Of a DNA stretch of 64,000 bases, positions 21,851 to 32,618 are shown in pieces (position 1 is the first letter of the stretch; every line of letters starts with the position of its first letter). The stretch comes from Saturnia japonica (taxonomy: Eukaryota > Arthropoda > Insecta > Lepidoptera > Saturniidae), in NCBI GenBank assembly GCA_033032175.1, contig CM065325.1, positions 14,660,930-14,724,929 on the forward strand, read 5' to 3'. The translations under genes and the position numbers were made by a program. Under the pieces are notes generated by a model. That model did not search any database and had not been told where the DNA came from. It saw only the letters and a list, made by a program, of their open reading frames with translations.

Positions 21851-23596
21851 AGCCTGGGCCTTCAACTTCAAAAACTTGAAAAAAAACCCGGGATTTTGCC
21901 GGTTAAAGAAGGGCAAGCTTATAAACAAGAAGATAAATGGCTTATTGTAAAAAGATTAGATTTAGATATTTTAGAAAATGATTTAAAGATTAATACTGAA
22001 AAATTTAAGGAGTTCATAAATATAGTAGAATCACACAAACCTTTTATACACGAATTTTTAGGCATAAAAACTCAAGTAGAATATGTAAATAATATAACAA
22101 TCTCAAAACTTCGACAACTGGTACCCTCACATAGAAGTAAAAGAGGCCTTATTAATCCCCTTGGATCTATAATCAAAACGATTTCAGGAAATTTAGATTA
22201 CCAAGACGCGATTCGCTATGATAAAGAAATTTCTATGATTGCTTCTAAGGAAATCGCATTAGATAAAAAAATAACCGTAGTCACTAAAATGTTGGACAAC
22301 TTTACAAATAGCACCGAAACTATAAATGAAAATATGTCAATTTTGGATAAAAAATTGAAAAGAATAGAAGAAATTATCAAATCACAAAACAATAAAGAAA
22401 ATAACTGTTTATATCTTACGTATGTTATAAATGTTTTCGATACATTTATGAGAACCTTTAGAACCACCTATATAATATTAAACGAAGTAGAAACAGCACT
22501 AGCTTTTACCAAAGTTTCTGTACTACACCAATTAATTGTGAATCCGACTGAATTATTAAATCTTTTAAAACCAATAGAGCAAATCCATAGCTTTATGTAT
22601 GAGGTGAAGGAATCTAACTAAATTAAATTTGAAAGAATAATTAAGGTAAATGCTTATTGTAAAGGAAAACCAGATAACATTCATTTTAGAAGTACCACTA
22701 ACGAGTAAAGATATTTTCGATTATATTAAGATTTATTCCATACCAATTTATAAAGGTTCGGTTAACAAGACTGTTGTAGTTTTTCCCGAATTCCCTTACC
22801 TTTTGGCGAAAAATTCCAAATATCTGTCCGTTAGAAAGTCATGCGAGAAATAGATACAGATATGTTCCTGTGTACCGATGACGACGTCACACCCGTGCGA
22901 GCGTCTACATGTGTTGAGCAACTCCTGGAGTTTCAGGTGAACCTCAATCATTATACCCCATATGCCGTTGAAGTGGAAGATGTCAAAGTTCAAAGGATCA
23001 GTCTGGAAAGCTGGATCGTGTTCGCAAGAAAACCAACACTAATTTCAGAACGATGTAACCATGATAACATCAAGGAGCAACTTCAGGGTACCTACATAGT
23101 TACTACCATGGAAAGCTGCGTAATTCACATTAACGAGCTGGAACTGACGTACCAACGCATATACGCTAAAAATCTTCGATACAAAATTATACCTATAACA
23201 GCGTTACCAGAACTGAAAATTGAGAATATGACAAATTTATCTTCAGTTAATATTAAGAACATCAATTTGGAGGAAATGAAGTACTACTCGCGTATCTTGA
23301 AGTTAAAAGAAAGTGATGTGTATAGTGATAGTGAAGGTCTCTATAGTGACGTGAATATATTAAAATCCGTTATTAACACGGAAAGCGTTAGTCTTATGAC
23401 AGTTATATTGTATGTCTTTTTAGCTATAAGTTGTATTAGTTTAATTATATATTACTATCGTCGCAAGTTCACGCGAAATCATCGGAACCCGATAAACATC
23501 TCGACGGAACCCGATAATTTCGCGCTTGGTGAGGGAGGAGTTATGCGGTCACCGGGACAAACCATAACAACACGTTCCCACGTAAATGCCGTGTAA
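21824..23596 (+). pseudogene. env: Errantivirus envelope (fusion) gene, broken
   Basis: The first ORF (21824-22621, 265 codons) has a furin-type RSKR at residues 104-107 followed by GLINPLGS, the layout of insect errantivirus Env and the related baculovirus F proteins. A coiled-coil-like region follows (residues 150-200). After TAA at 22619-22621 the coding signal moves to the ORF at 22650-22853 and again to 22841-23596, so at least two frame changes separate the parts. The last ORF has Cys-rich ectodomain sequence and a membrane anchor (TVILYVFLAISCISLIIYYY, about 23400-23460) with a short basic cytoplasmic tail. The gene is non-functional in this copy. Confidence 0.78.
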
Positions 23597-23631
23597 GCAT
23601 TCTGATTCCTGGTAACGCACGTAACTCGTGG

Positions 23632-23790
23632 GAACAGTAGTTAAGTTTGGAAATAAGTTTTAGTAAGTAAGGCAGTCGTGCTGGACATCTCGATCTGTCC
23701 GTACGCTCCTGTAATTAATTAGTCCTAATTATATTTCATTAAATATAAAAGTAATTAAAAAGTTTTTGTATTAGTTTTTTTTATTAATAC
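23632..23790 (+). repeat. Candidate 3' LTR of errantivirus
   Basis: After env a purine-containing GTGGGAACAG is followed by TAGTTAAGTTTGG; errantivirus LTRs often begin AGTTA. The stretch to about 23790 is AT-rich and could be U3-R-U5. No matching 5' copy exists in the window, so both ends are uncertain. Confidence 0.3.
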
Positions 23791-24074
23791 ATTGCTCCCG
23801 CAAACTTGACTAGGGATCTATTGATATTTCGTATTATATTAGCAGTTCCTTGTAACTAGCTGCGATTGTATACATGTTATCGTATCTATATATTTTTGAG
23901 AATTTCAAATGTAAATATTTATTATTTTGTGCTTACAATCAACAAAAAATTCAATCGATTGACGTTTTAATGGACATACATAAAAATCTATAATTGTAGT
24001 ACATGACATAGTGTTATTTTTTAACATAGGTAATATATTTTAATATACCAAAGATTTTGCCGTTAACGACAGTC

Positions 24075-24560
24075 CGTAATCTATACAAATAATAAAATTG
24101 AAGTGTCTGTTTGTAATGTCAAAATAACAGTTTTTTTTTACTAAATGCATATGAAAGTATACCCATAATATTTTTAAATTTTTTTAAATTCTTGTCTGTC
24201 TGTTTGTTCCGGGTAATCTCCGAAACGGTTAGAACGATTTCGACGGAATTTTCACTGGTAGATAGCTGATTTTGTAGGAAGTTAATTAGGCTACATTATT
24301 TTGGAAAAAGAATTAGGGTTCCGCATAAATAAAAAACAACTGGTCATGGTGAATCAATTCGAGCGCTTAAAATGGCTTACGCTGAGTAAACTATAAGAGA
24401 TATAGCAAATTAACGTATTTAATAATTGTAAGCATTAAAAAGACCCACAAAAAAGTCAGGGAGAGGATAAGTCTATCTTCTAAGGAACACTTACAATAAG
24501 CATTATTGTCTTTAAAATAGCCGGGAGCGGGAGAGCAAGATTCGTGCGGTTTAATCACTT
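24075..24560 (-). repeat. Dispersed repeat family A copy
   Basis: In reverse it matches 43464-43990: CGGGAGCGGGAG..., TCATGACCAG-like, AATTAGGGTTCCGC-like and CTCCGAAACGGTTAGAACG blocks in the same order, then the AAGTGTCTGTTTGTAATGTC end. The tail motif resembles the 3' ends of insect non-LTR elements. No ORF. Confidence 0.55.
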
Positions 24561-24890
24561 TTTCATTCGCGTTATATAATAAATATATGGATAATAATAA
24601 TAAATATTCACAACAATCTTTTATTTTATACTCAAATTCTTTAAGTAGCGAATAGCGAATATGGAATCGGTGACTATTATTTGACTAATACCAAATAATA
24701 GGTACGGGAACCTAATATGAGTTAACTAATATATTCCATATTAGGAATACCAAAGTATCAGCCTAATATAACACCTCTAGAGATGACGCTGTACTTGTTT
24801 GAAGGGTCAGCTAGCGATTCGAAATTCAAATTACTTTGAAAAGTTTTATAGTATTCAATATATATAAAATAAAATCTATTCACTAGATGT

Positions 24891-24925
24891 AACATATTTC
24901 TACCGACACAACAATAGCGTAGTGT
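24891..24925. repeat. 35-bp direct repeat, left flank of LINE array
   Basis: AACATATTTC...AATAGCGTAGTGT is repeated at 35352-35386 with about five mismatches. The two copies bracket the LINE array exactly (poly(T) begins at 24925/24926), so they look like a long, aged target-site duplication of the oldest LINE insertion. Confidence 0.6.
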
Positions 24926-25159
24926 TTTTTTTTTTTAACTGACTATACTGTTAGCTTTAGGGGCCCTGGAGCCTCTGACGGCTTTTACAGCTTCACCGGA
25001 CTTGCGGGCAAGCGCTTAAGCCACTCAGCCGCGAAAGTTTTGTCTCGTGGACGAGACGAGACGAGACGTGGCTTGTCGAGCATATCAGAGAATGCTAGCG
25101 GCTCAGGATCCAGGAGGCCCTGTTCTGGACTATACGGACATGTGGTCTAAAAGAGAGCC

Positions 25160-25191
25160 TACTATCTATCTATCTATCTATCTAGCTCGGG
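25160..25191. repeat. (CTAT)n microsatellite
   Basis: Five or more CTAT units lie between the truncated LINE ORF2 and its 3' UTR, at the deletion junction. Confidence 0.8.
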
Positions 25192-25194
25192 TGG

Positions 25195-25481
25195 TTTGAG
25201 ATTCCTCGGTATCCATGAGCAATCTATATTGAAGAGCATCGCGGCGCTCTTGGAGGGATTAATGGTAATTCGGCAGTCGGTAAATCACTTCAAGAGAGTG
25301 GTCACCGCGCATTGGATAGCACATCTGAGATTGCGTCTTTTCCTGTCGGAGGTATATATGACTGTGTCGTCAGCGTATAATCCCACCTGGACCTCAGGGA
25401 GACCGGGTAGGTCACTGACGTACAGATTGAAAAGGCTAGGAGCCAGGAAGGAACCTCGGGAAACACCTGAGCGTATGGGGC
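25195..25481 (-). pseudogene. LINE ORF2 fragment: RT catalytic region
   Basis: The minus strand encodes GVSRGSFLAPSLFNLYVSDL and the catalytic YADDTVIY, then an in-frame TGA near 25281 and a continuing frame ending PRNLKPPELD. It joins the ORF2 part at 29883 across the Mag-like insertion. The remaining C-terminal part of ORF2 is missing. Confidence 0.85.
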
Positions 25482-25597
25482 TGTAATGTACGCAATGAAA
25501 CACGGACGGTCGCAGAATAATGTGTATTATCGCAAGCGCATTGACAAAGGTGAACGTGGGGGTACATATGAAAAACTTAATCAATCTATACATTACA
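25482..25597 (-). repeat. 3' LTR of minus-strand Mag-like element
   Basis: 116 bp with perfect 9-bp inverted termini TGTAATGTA/TACATTACA. One difference from the copy at 29767-29882. Confidence 0.93.
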
Positions 25598-25610
25598 TTG
25601 TCCTCCTTCT
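25598..25610 (-). other. Polypurine tract of minus-strand Mag-like element
   Basis: On the minus strand AGAAGGAGGACAA abuts the 3' LTR. Confidence 0.75.
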
Positions 25611-25808
25611 AAATAAAGATCATCTTAAAACTAACAGAATAACCAAAATAAATTATAAACGAATAAAACCTAATTTTATAGTTTAATCCACTATCTAAAA
25701 ATCTAAAATTATTTCTTATTTGACCTTGATCTTAAAATCATAGAAATGACCAGGCTCCCGAATCTTTATTCGTGGCCTCAGAGTGATAGCTTTAGGCGAG
25801 CTCTGTTT

Positions 25809-28800
25809 TTAGGTAATCTCTGAATCTACGTTATCGGTTTGTTTAGGTACCATCTCTTTCTGGATTTCGTTATTTATATCGGATGAAACAACGTTATTGG
25901 AACAGGGAAACTCATTAACCGGAACCATCGGCTCATTGTTTTCATTAGAATTAGTTTCTGTATCCAATTGTTGTGTATTTACACATGATAATGAATGACG
26001 TGATTTTCTTTTACTTAATAATTGATCGGTGTGGCGCTTAGATATGCGATCATCGTCTGTACCTTTAACAGTGTACGAGACAGGTCCTGTTCTATCGATA
26101 ATTACACCATCTTTCCATTCTATATCTTTATTGACATAATTTCGCATCAGTAAAAACCCTCCCCTGGTAAAAACTCACGCAACTTCCCACCACGGCGCGT
26201 CTTTTGCTCTATCTGCTTATCGTGGACTATTTCACTAGTAACCGGTCGTAACAAATCAAGCTTACCACGTAACCGCCGACCTAACATGGCCACTGCTGGC
26301 TCTTTTTGTGTTGTACAGTGCTCAACGTTTCTGTATGTAAATAGGAACCTAGAAATGGCTTTATTAAAATTTACATTTTCTATTGTTGCCTTTTTTAATA
26401 CTTGTTTTACAAGTTTAACTGCGTTTTCAGCAGCTCCATTACTAGATGGATGATAAGGAGCAACTAGTACGCGTCTGATACCATTCATCTTTAAATAATG
26501 TAAATATTCAGCCGAAGAAAACGGTGGTCCGTTGTCACTCACTATACTTCTCGGGAGACCGAAACGAGCAAAAATTTTGCGCAAACTATTAATAACTGCC
26601 GTTGCTGAAGTACTATATACTTCTTCAACTTCTAACCACTTAGAATGAGCATCTATTAATATAAGAAAATACTTGTTACGATATGGCCCTAGAAAATCTA
26701 TATTCAAACGGACCCAAGGTTCCTTTGGCCAGTTCCACGAATGTAATGGCGCTGGCGGGGCTTGTTCGCGTTGAGAAGCGCAAGCCTGACATTCACGACA
26801 TATTCGCTCTATGTCTGCGTCTAACCCCTCCCACCAGACATAATTTCGTGCAACTTGTTTCATTTTGACAATACCTATATGCCCACTATGAATCTCATCC
26901 AAAATAATAGAACGTAAGTTATTTGGTATTACAACGCGATAACCCCAAACTAAACAATTATTTTCTATGAAAAGATTATCTTTTTTTGAGAAATAAACCC
27001 TGTCTCGTTCACTTTCTACACGTTCTGGCCAACCAAATTTTATATACCCTACTATTTTGTTTAGTTGTATATCTTTCTTTGTTTCCTTTTGTACTTCATA
27101 AAATGTAACTGGTAAATCATTTTCTATAAAATGCAAATAGCTACCAATATAATTTTCAGAATTAATGTTATATTTATCGCTTGACTGTAACGGTAATCGA
27201 GACAATGAATCAGCAAAACAATTTCTTGTGGAAGGTACAAATTCTATGTCAAAATTATAAGCTGCCAATCGTATCGCATACCTTTGCAATCGACTCGCAG
27301 CTGTCTGCGGGATGCCTTTATTTTTGCCAAAAATAAAACTTAAAGCACGGTGATCACTACGTAATATGAAATGTCTACCATACAAATATTGGTGATGTTT
27401 GGTTACTCCAAATAAAATTGCCAGTGCTTCTTTATCAAATTGAGAGTAATTAAGTTCGGCCTCATTTATTGTGCGAGAAGCACAGCTAACGAGTCTCTCT
27501 GAACCGTCAGGAAATCTGTGAGTAAGCACTGCACCTAGCCCATACGCACTGCTGTCCACAGGTAATATTAACGGTAATGTAGGGTCGTAATGAGCCAACA
27601 CCGGACTGCTACTCAACATGTTTTTGATTTCATTAAAAGCTCTTTCACACTGATTATCCCAATTCCATTTAACGTCTTTTTTTTAATAAATTATATAATG
27701 GATGTAAAATACTACTAATATTCATACAAAAATTAGCGTAAAAGTTAACTAAACCTAAAAAACTTCTTAACTGAGATATATCTTTAGGAGTGGGGGCGGT
27801 CACTATCGCCTCAATCTTTTTCTTATCAGTGTGAAGACCAAACTTATCTATGCAGTAACCTAAATAAGTGACACTATTTTTAAAAAAATCACATATTGAC
27901 CAATTTACACGTAACCCTGCATCCCTCAATCTACATAGTACCGCTCGTAAGTTTTTAAAATGAGTGTTTCTGTCTACTCCAGTAACACAGATGTCATCTT
28001 GGAATGCCACCGTATACGGCAAGCCACTAATGGTTTCCTCTATTAATTTTTGAAAGTTCTCTGGTATGCACTTTAAACCGAACGGTACGCGTTTGTAAAT
28101 GAAAGTACCCAAATGTGTGGTAATCGCCGTCATCGGTTGTGAGTCTTCTGTAAGAAGTATATGCTGATAAGCATTAGATAAATCAATTTTTGAGTATTGT
28201 TCTCCTCCCGCTAATTTAGCAAATATTTCCTCAATTCGAGGGACCGGATAATGAAAATCTTTTAAAAGTGGATTGATTGTGACCTTATAGTCACCACAAA
28301 TACGTATGTTACCATTTTTTTTAACTATAGGAACAATAGGTGTTCCGTAATCTGAACGATCCACCTTATATATGACGTCATCTTGCTGCAAACGTTCAAG
28401 TTCGCGCTCAACCGGCTCGCGCAGTGCTAACGGGAGCGTCCGCGCTTTTACATAAATCGGAGTTAAATCTGTTAAATGTAATTTAATGCGAGATTTATAA
28501 GTTCCTAACCCATCAGCAAATACTTCTGAAAATTCTCTACGTAATGCTTCTATCGAACATTTGTTTATGTCTGGCATTATATTATGACAATGTGTAACAT
28601 TCAAATTCAAACAGCGTATCCACGTACGGCCTAACAACGGTGGGCCCCCGTTCTCTATAATAAACAATTTTAAATTTATATTTATTTGTCCGTACACAAC
28701 ATTAACCATAATATAACCCAGAGGTCTAATCACATCGCCAGTATATGTTTTTAAACTAGGCGAGTCCTTAATTATGTTTTTAAGTGAGAAACATTCATCA

Positions 28801-29156
28801 TAATACTTCTTAGATATAACAAAAATTTTACTACCAATGTCAATTTCAAACTTGATAAAACAATTCTCAACCTTAACATCAAGTAAATAAGGATCATCAG
28901 TATTATTACATAGAAAATTGTAAAAACTTAAATCACCGTCAGAATTCGATTCACTCAAAAAAAATTGACTTTTCACTCTCCTCGACAAATTTGGTCCCGA
29001 ATTTACGTCGTACTTACGACACATGACCTTCAAATGTCCTTTTTCACCGCACCGATCACAAGAGTACATCTTGAACCTGCATAGCGCGGCCACGTGATTG
29101 TCCTTGCCGCAACGCGTACAGGGGGCCGCACGGCCGGCGCGGCCGGCGCGTCGCAC
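25809..29156 (-). pseudogene. pol: Mag-like Pol (zinc knuckles to integrase), frameshifted
   Basis: The first ORF (29156-27669) begins with two zinc knuckles (CTRCGKDNHVAALC, CDRCGEKGHLKVMC), then a protease reading IDIGSKIFVIS where the usual motif is DTG or DSG. RT follows with KIDLSNAYQHILL, PFGLKCIPENF and the catalytic FQDDICV. A run of eight A at about 27676-27683 shifts the frame; the next ORF (27619-26147) has RNase H (LPVDSSAYGLGAVL, RSDHRAL) and integrase (HSGHIG...CRECQAC, Asp in LIDAHSKWLEV, VSDNGPPF, Glu in SNGAAENAVK). A further frame change near 26150 leads to the C-terminal ORF 26147-25809. Apart from the protease Thr-to-Ile change, the catalytic residues are present. Confidence 0.88.
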
Positions 29157-29766
29157 GCTGTAGCCCGTCTACCTCGCCGTCGCCCGCACCGCTCTCGGCG
29201 CAGCTACCGCTACCACCGCCCGCCGCAATCACCGCGTGCCGCTCCGCCGCTTCAAGTGCTAAAGCAAGCTCCACTGCCCGCTTGTAATCTATATTTTGTT
29301 CAGCAAACAGCCGGGATCTCATATCCTCAACACGAAGTCCAGAAACGAACTGATCTCTTAAATTTACCTCTAGACCGTCACTAAAATTGCAAGTTTTAGC
29401 GAGATGTTTTAAATTTTGTAGGTATTCGCTTACAGTTTCTTCACGTCCTTGCTTCCTTTGCCGAAATACATGTCGTTCTGCGATCTCCGACCGTCGCGGT
29501 TCCAGATGTTCCTTGATTATTCTCTCTAATTCTTCAAAAGATTTGTCTTCAGGATGATCAGGAGAACACAAATCACACATCAGCTCATAGCACGCGACTC
29601 CTACATGCGTCACTAAAGTCGCCACATGCAACTCTTTCCCGATGTTATTCAACGCTATAAATTGCTTCACACGTCTACAATATGCGTCCCAATTATGTAC
29701 GCCTATTAAAAAACTTTCAATTGACCCGAATGGTATTTTGAAAATTCCTTTAACCGACTGCGCCAA
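29056..29766 (-). pseudogene. gag: Mag-like Gag, no visible ATG start
   Basis: The frame is open from the primer-binding site into a capsid-like region (WDAYCRRVKQFIALNNI, HLEPRRSEIAERHVF, ETVSEYLQNLKHLAKTCNF). No ATG occurs in this frame before the middle of the capsid, and a stop lies upstream in the LTR, so either the leader and start were lost or a non-ATG start is used. The zinc knuckles belong to the next frame; a 1-base indel near 29150 in a GC-rich run separates them. Confidence 0.75.
29754..29765 (-). other. Primer-binding site, tRNA-Ser type
   Basis: On the minus strand TGGCGCAGTCGG lies one base after the 5' LTR. Its complement CCGACTGCGCCA is, from memory, the acceptor end of an insect tRNA-Ser. 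Confidence 0.78.
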
Positions 29767-29882
29767 TGTAATGTACGCAATGAAACACGGACGGTCGCAG
29801 AATAATGTGTATTATCGCAAGCGCATTGACAAAGGTGAACGTGGGGGTACAAATGAAAAACTTAATCAATCTATACATTACA
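29767..29882 (-). repeat. 5' LTR of minus-strand Mag-like element
   Basis: 116 bp, partner of 25482-25597. Directly followed (rightward) by target duplication GGGGC and LINE RT sequence. Confidence 0.93.
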
Positions 29883-30689
29883 GGGGCGGGGTGTGGATAG
29901 TTCACCTTCCACTCTGTAGCGGAAGGTGCGGGCTGTGAGATAGTCACGGATGATTTTAACTAATTTATTGGGGATTTCATAAGAGTACAACTTGTGGACT
30001 AATCCTTCGTGCCAGACCTTATCGAAGGCCTTGGCAACGTCAAATAAGACCGCAATCGTACGGCGAGGTTTGTATGAGTCTGAGGCCGTGCACTTGATGA
30101 GTGAAATAATGTCTAGCACGAAAACCGAACTGCTCAGGCGGATAGAGGTTTTTCTCCTCTATTACGGACATGAGACGGTTCAGAAGGAGCTGCTCATAAA
30201 TTTTACGTAACGTATTAAGAAGACTGTTAGGGTGATAGCTGTCGGGAAGCAACGCTTTCTTGCCGGGCTTATGAATGCCTATCTCTATGGCCGTTTTTCA
30301 GGCGGCTGAGAAGTGGCAGCGGACTATGGGTACATTGAAGATGCAGACCAAAAGAGCTATGAGGTGATCGGGAAGAAATTTGAGTACTTCATTACTGATC
30401 CCGTAGGGACCTGGTGCATTTCTAAGCTTAAGGCTTTTAAGAATGGAGCAGACTTCCTCAGATGTGACCAGGGGTAGGGTCTCTATCGCGGGGAGTGCGT
30501 TCAAATCAGCCACGTGGGATTCGATACCTTCAACACGGTCGGTATCTGCAGTGATACTGTTCGGGGAGCACTGACTCTCCGCCTTATCAACGCTATCGAA
30601 CCGTGAGTGTGGTGCCGGGGCCCTTGTCGAGGGGAGAAAATGGGAGGAGACATCTATTTTAAGGGAATGGGCTACTTTCCATTAAGTTA
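29883..30689 (-). pseudogene. LINE ORF2 fragment: N-terminal half of RT
   Basis: Minus-strand motifs in order: LKLRNAPGPYGISNEVLK (usually NKAPGPDGI), then PDSYHPNSLLNTLRKIYEQL and LFDVAKAFDKVWHEGLVHKL. The frame changes at least twice and stops intervene near 30297 and 30040. The right boundary is the solo LTR TSD (30685-30689). Confidence 0.82.
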
Positions 30690-31546
30690 TGTTGGCGACA
30701 GAACAGTTAATTTCGTGTTTCTTGTTAGGTTATTATGTGATATTATTGTGTTTACGTGCTATGTACTATGTGTTACGATAAAATAGATTGATACGGACAA
30801 TATTATAGAGAAATGTTAGCGACTACGCTACATTATAAGTTGCATGTTATATATTAACATGTATATAAACGATTATGTATTGTGTGTTACATATATGAGA
30901 ATAGAACTAATATGGAATAGATTAATGCATAGAGTAAGCCAATAGAGTAAGGATATCAAATATTATAGAAACTTTACGAACGGAAAACAGTGATGCCGCC
31001 CGTAAATTACATTGTTTTTGGCTTATGTACGGAATATATACTTGATGTATGTTATATGTGAATATGTAATGGATAGGTAATACAACAAGGAACATTTTGA
31101 TATATGACATGTGTACATAAGATATATAATGACAGAAATATAGAGAGATTAACAGGGCAACCAAAGCGAAAACTGAAATTAAAACACGAAATAAAGCGGG
31201 GCTCTCTTTACGGTCATTGTCCGAACTACTTAAGCTCGAAGAGGGGCCGTATTGGGCACGACGCGAATCATCGAAGTACAAGTAACTACAAGACAACAAG
31301 AAGAAAGCTTTGGTCGTCCTGCGAACAATCAACAAGATTACGACTTTCATTGAAGACCCGGCACCTCAAGCGGTCGTGCATTATTGCACCCCCCGGACCC
31401 CCTCACTACTAATATCGCGGCCCACTGGCATGCGTACGGCGTCTACGAGGCGGGCATCCGGCGCAACAAAACGCCCATCCAAACCGGGGAAACGTCACAC
31501 CCCCCCTCCCTCCCTCACGCAGAGGGGAAGTGACGCGTACCCAACA
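30690..31546. mobile_element. Solo LTR (857 bp) inside LINE ORF2
   Basis: It starts TGTTGGCGACAG and ends GTACCCAACA, TG...CA termini with inverted TGTTGG/CCCAACA ends. Five-base duplications AGTTA flank it (30685-30689 and 31547-31551). LINE coding sequence on both sides becomes continuous in one frame when it is taken out, apart from a TAA at the junction. No internal retroelement genes are present, so it is the product of LTR-LTR recombination. The terminus resembles BEL/Pao LTRs, but the family is not established. Confidence 0.75.
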
Positions 31547-31551
31547 AGTTA

Positions 31552-32618
31552 TATGGGACGGTCTTAGTCCTTCGACTAAGGTATCCCATCAATGACTTCT
31601 GAACTCGGTTATACAGGCTTTAACCGCTCTTTGAAGTGTGCGTGACCGTGCGCGGTTTTCCTCAGTCAAATAGAAGTCGTGCGCACGAGTCGCAGCGTTC
31701 TTCTCCGTCATCAACGTTCGCATATCAGAAGGGAGTACAAAGCGACCATCGTTCACCACTTGGACCTCTCTTGAGGCCTCTCCGATGCCGATCTGGAGGT
31801 GGCCAACGAGGGAGTCGATAGCTAAACCTACGTATGCAGCTGACTCCAATAAGTCCGGGATCCTATCTAGACTGGACGAGGTCGGGCGGTCCGTAAGGTA
31901 ATGTTTAAGCTTGGCATAGTCAACCACTTTCACGGAGGGAGAGCTAGTATCCTCTGGTTGACCTAGCTGGAGGATGACCGACCGGTGGTCGGAATCGAGC
32001 TCGTGTACGACTTGAATGCGACGCACCCGAAGCGCGATATTTTTTAAGAGAGCTATGTCGAGCACTGTAAGTGTACAGTTGTCTCGAAAGTGGGTGGTGG
32101 TGGGGGGCGATAAGACATAAAAGCTTAGCATGTTCATCAACCTGTGGAGTAGGATCCCATTACTGGTGTTCCTCCAACTGTTGAATGAAGTGTGTCCACT
32201 ATTGAGGTCACCGTGCTATAATGACCGATGGGCCAAGCGAAAATAGCTTCTCTAGGTCAGACCTGAAGGGTATTTTCGACGGTGGGAGGTATACGGATAA
32301 GATCGTTATGGACAGATGATCGGTCAATCCTAGTCGACATATGGATACTTCCATGTTGGTAAGTACCGGAGGGTCTACTGGCATACAATATAGTGAACGC
32401 TTATAGTAAATGAGAGTGCCACCTCCGCGGGAGACCCGGTCATTTCTGACTATATTATAATTCACAGTTCTAGGATTGCGCTTGTTCGGCTTTAAGAGTG
32501 TTACCTGCTCTAATAGAATGTAAGATGTAAGATAGGTCGCGACGAGATCACGTTGCGGAGCTAAGTTCCGCGCATTAAAGAAGGATAGGTTTAGGCCTCT
32601 AGGTTTAGACCTGGCCAT
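31552..32618 (-). pseudogene. LINE ORF2 fragment: AP-like endonuclease
   Basis: The likely ORF2 ATG (32618-32616) overlaps the end of ORF1. It opens MARSKPRGLNLSFFNARNLA, followed by RGGGTLIYYKRSL and ITILSVYLPPS, the layout of Jockey-clade endonuclease/exonuclease domains. After a frame break near 32200, the second part contains LTVLDIALLKN and DSDHRSVILQLG, where the SDHxP-type catalytic motif is expected. In-frame stops occur near 31590. Confidence 0.82.

Larger units (their letters stand above)
12420..23790 (+). mobile_element. Errantivirus-type Gypsy element (gag-pol-env), defective
   Basis: Order on the plus strand: gag (12420-13092 plus 17533-18134), a -1 frameshift signal, protease-RT-RNase H-integrase (to about 21850), and an env-like ORF set (21824-23596). 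An env gene with a furin-type site plus Gypsy-order pol marks the insect errantivirus group. The element carries stops and frameshifts in all three genes, so it is inactive. It is split in gag by a Mag-like element (13093-17527 plus TSD). The 3' edge is approximate; the 5' LTR was not found. Confidence 0.85.
25482..29882 (-). mobile_element. Mag-like Gypsy element with 116-bp LTRs
   Basis: It is bounded by 116-bp LTRs (TGTAATGTA...TACATTACA) that differ at one base (25567 T versus 29852 A in plus-strand terms, approximately). Target duplications GGGGC lie at 25477-25481 and 29883-29887. A tRNA-Ser-type primer site and a purine tract are in place. The coding order is Gag, protease, RT, RNase H, integrase with no env. 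Coding is broken at about 29150, 27670 and 26150. It is inserted into the RT domain of the Jockey-like LINE, a few residues before its catalytic motif. Confidence 0.92.

Noticed and set aside
25160..25191. Short-period repeat as part of a CRISPR-like array
   Set aside because: It is a simple CTAT microsatellite without spacers; no CRISPR signal exists in the window.
29056..29156. Programmed frameshift between gag and pol in the minus-strand Mag-like element
   Set aside because: The zinc knuckles, normally the end of Gag, lie after the break, and no slippery motif is seen; an indel in a GC-rich run explains it better.
29750..29947. ORFs running through the 116-bp LTRs as small genes
   Set aside because: The same peptide appears at both LTR copies because the LTRs are duplicated; the frame has no link to gag.
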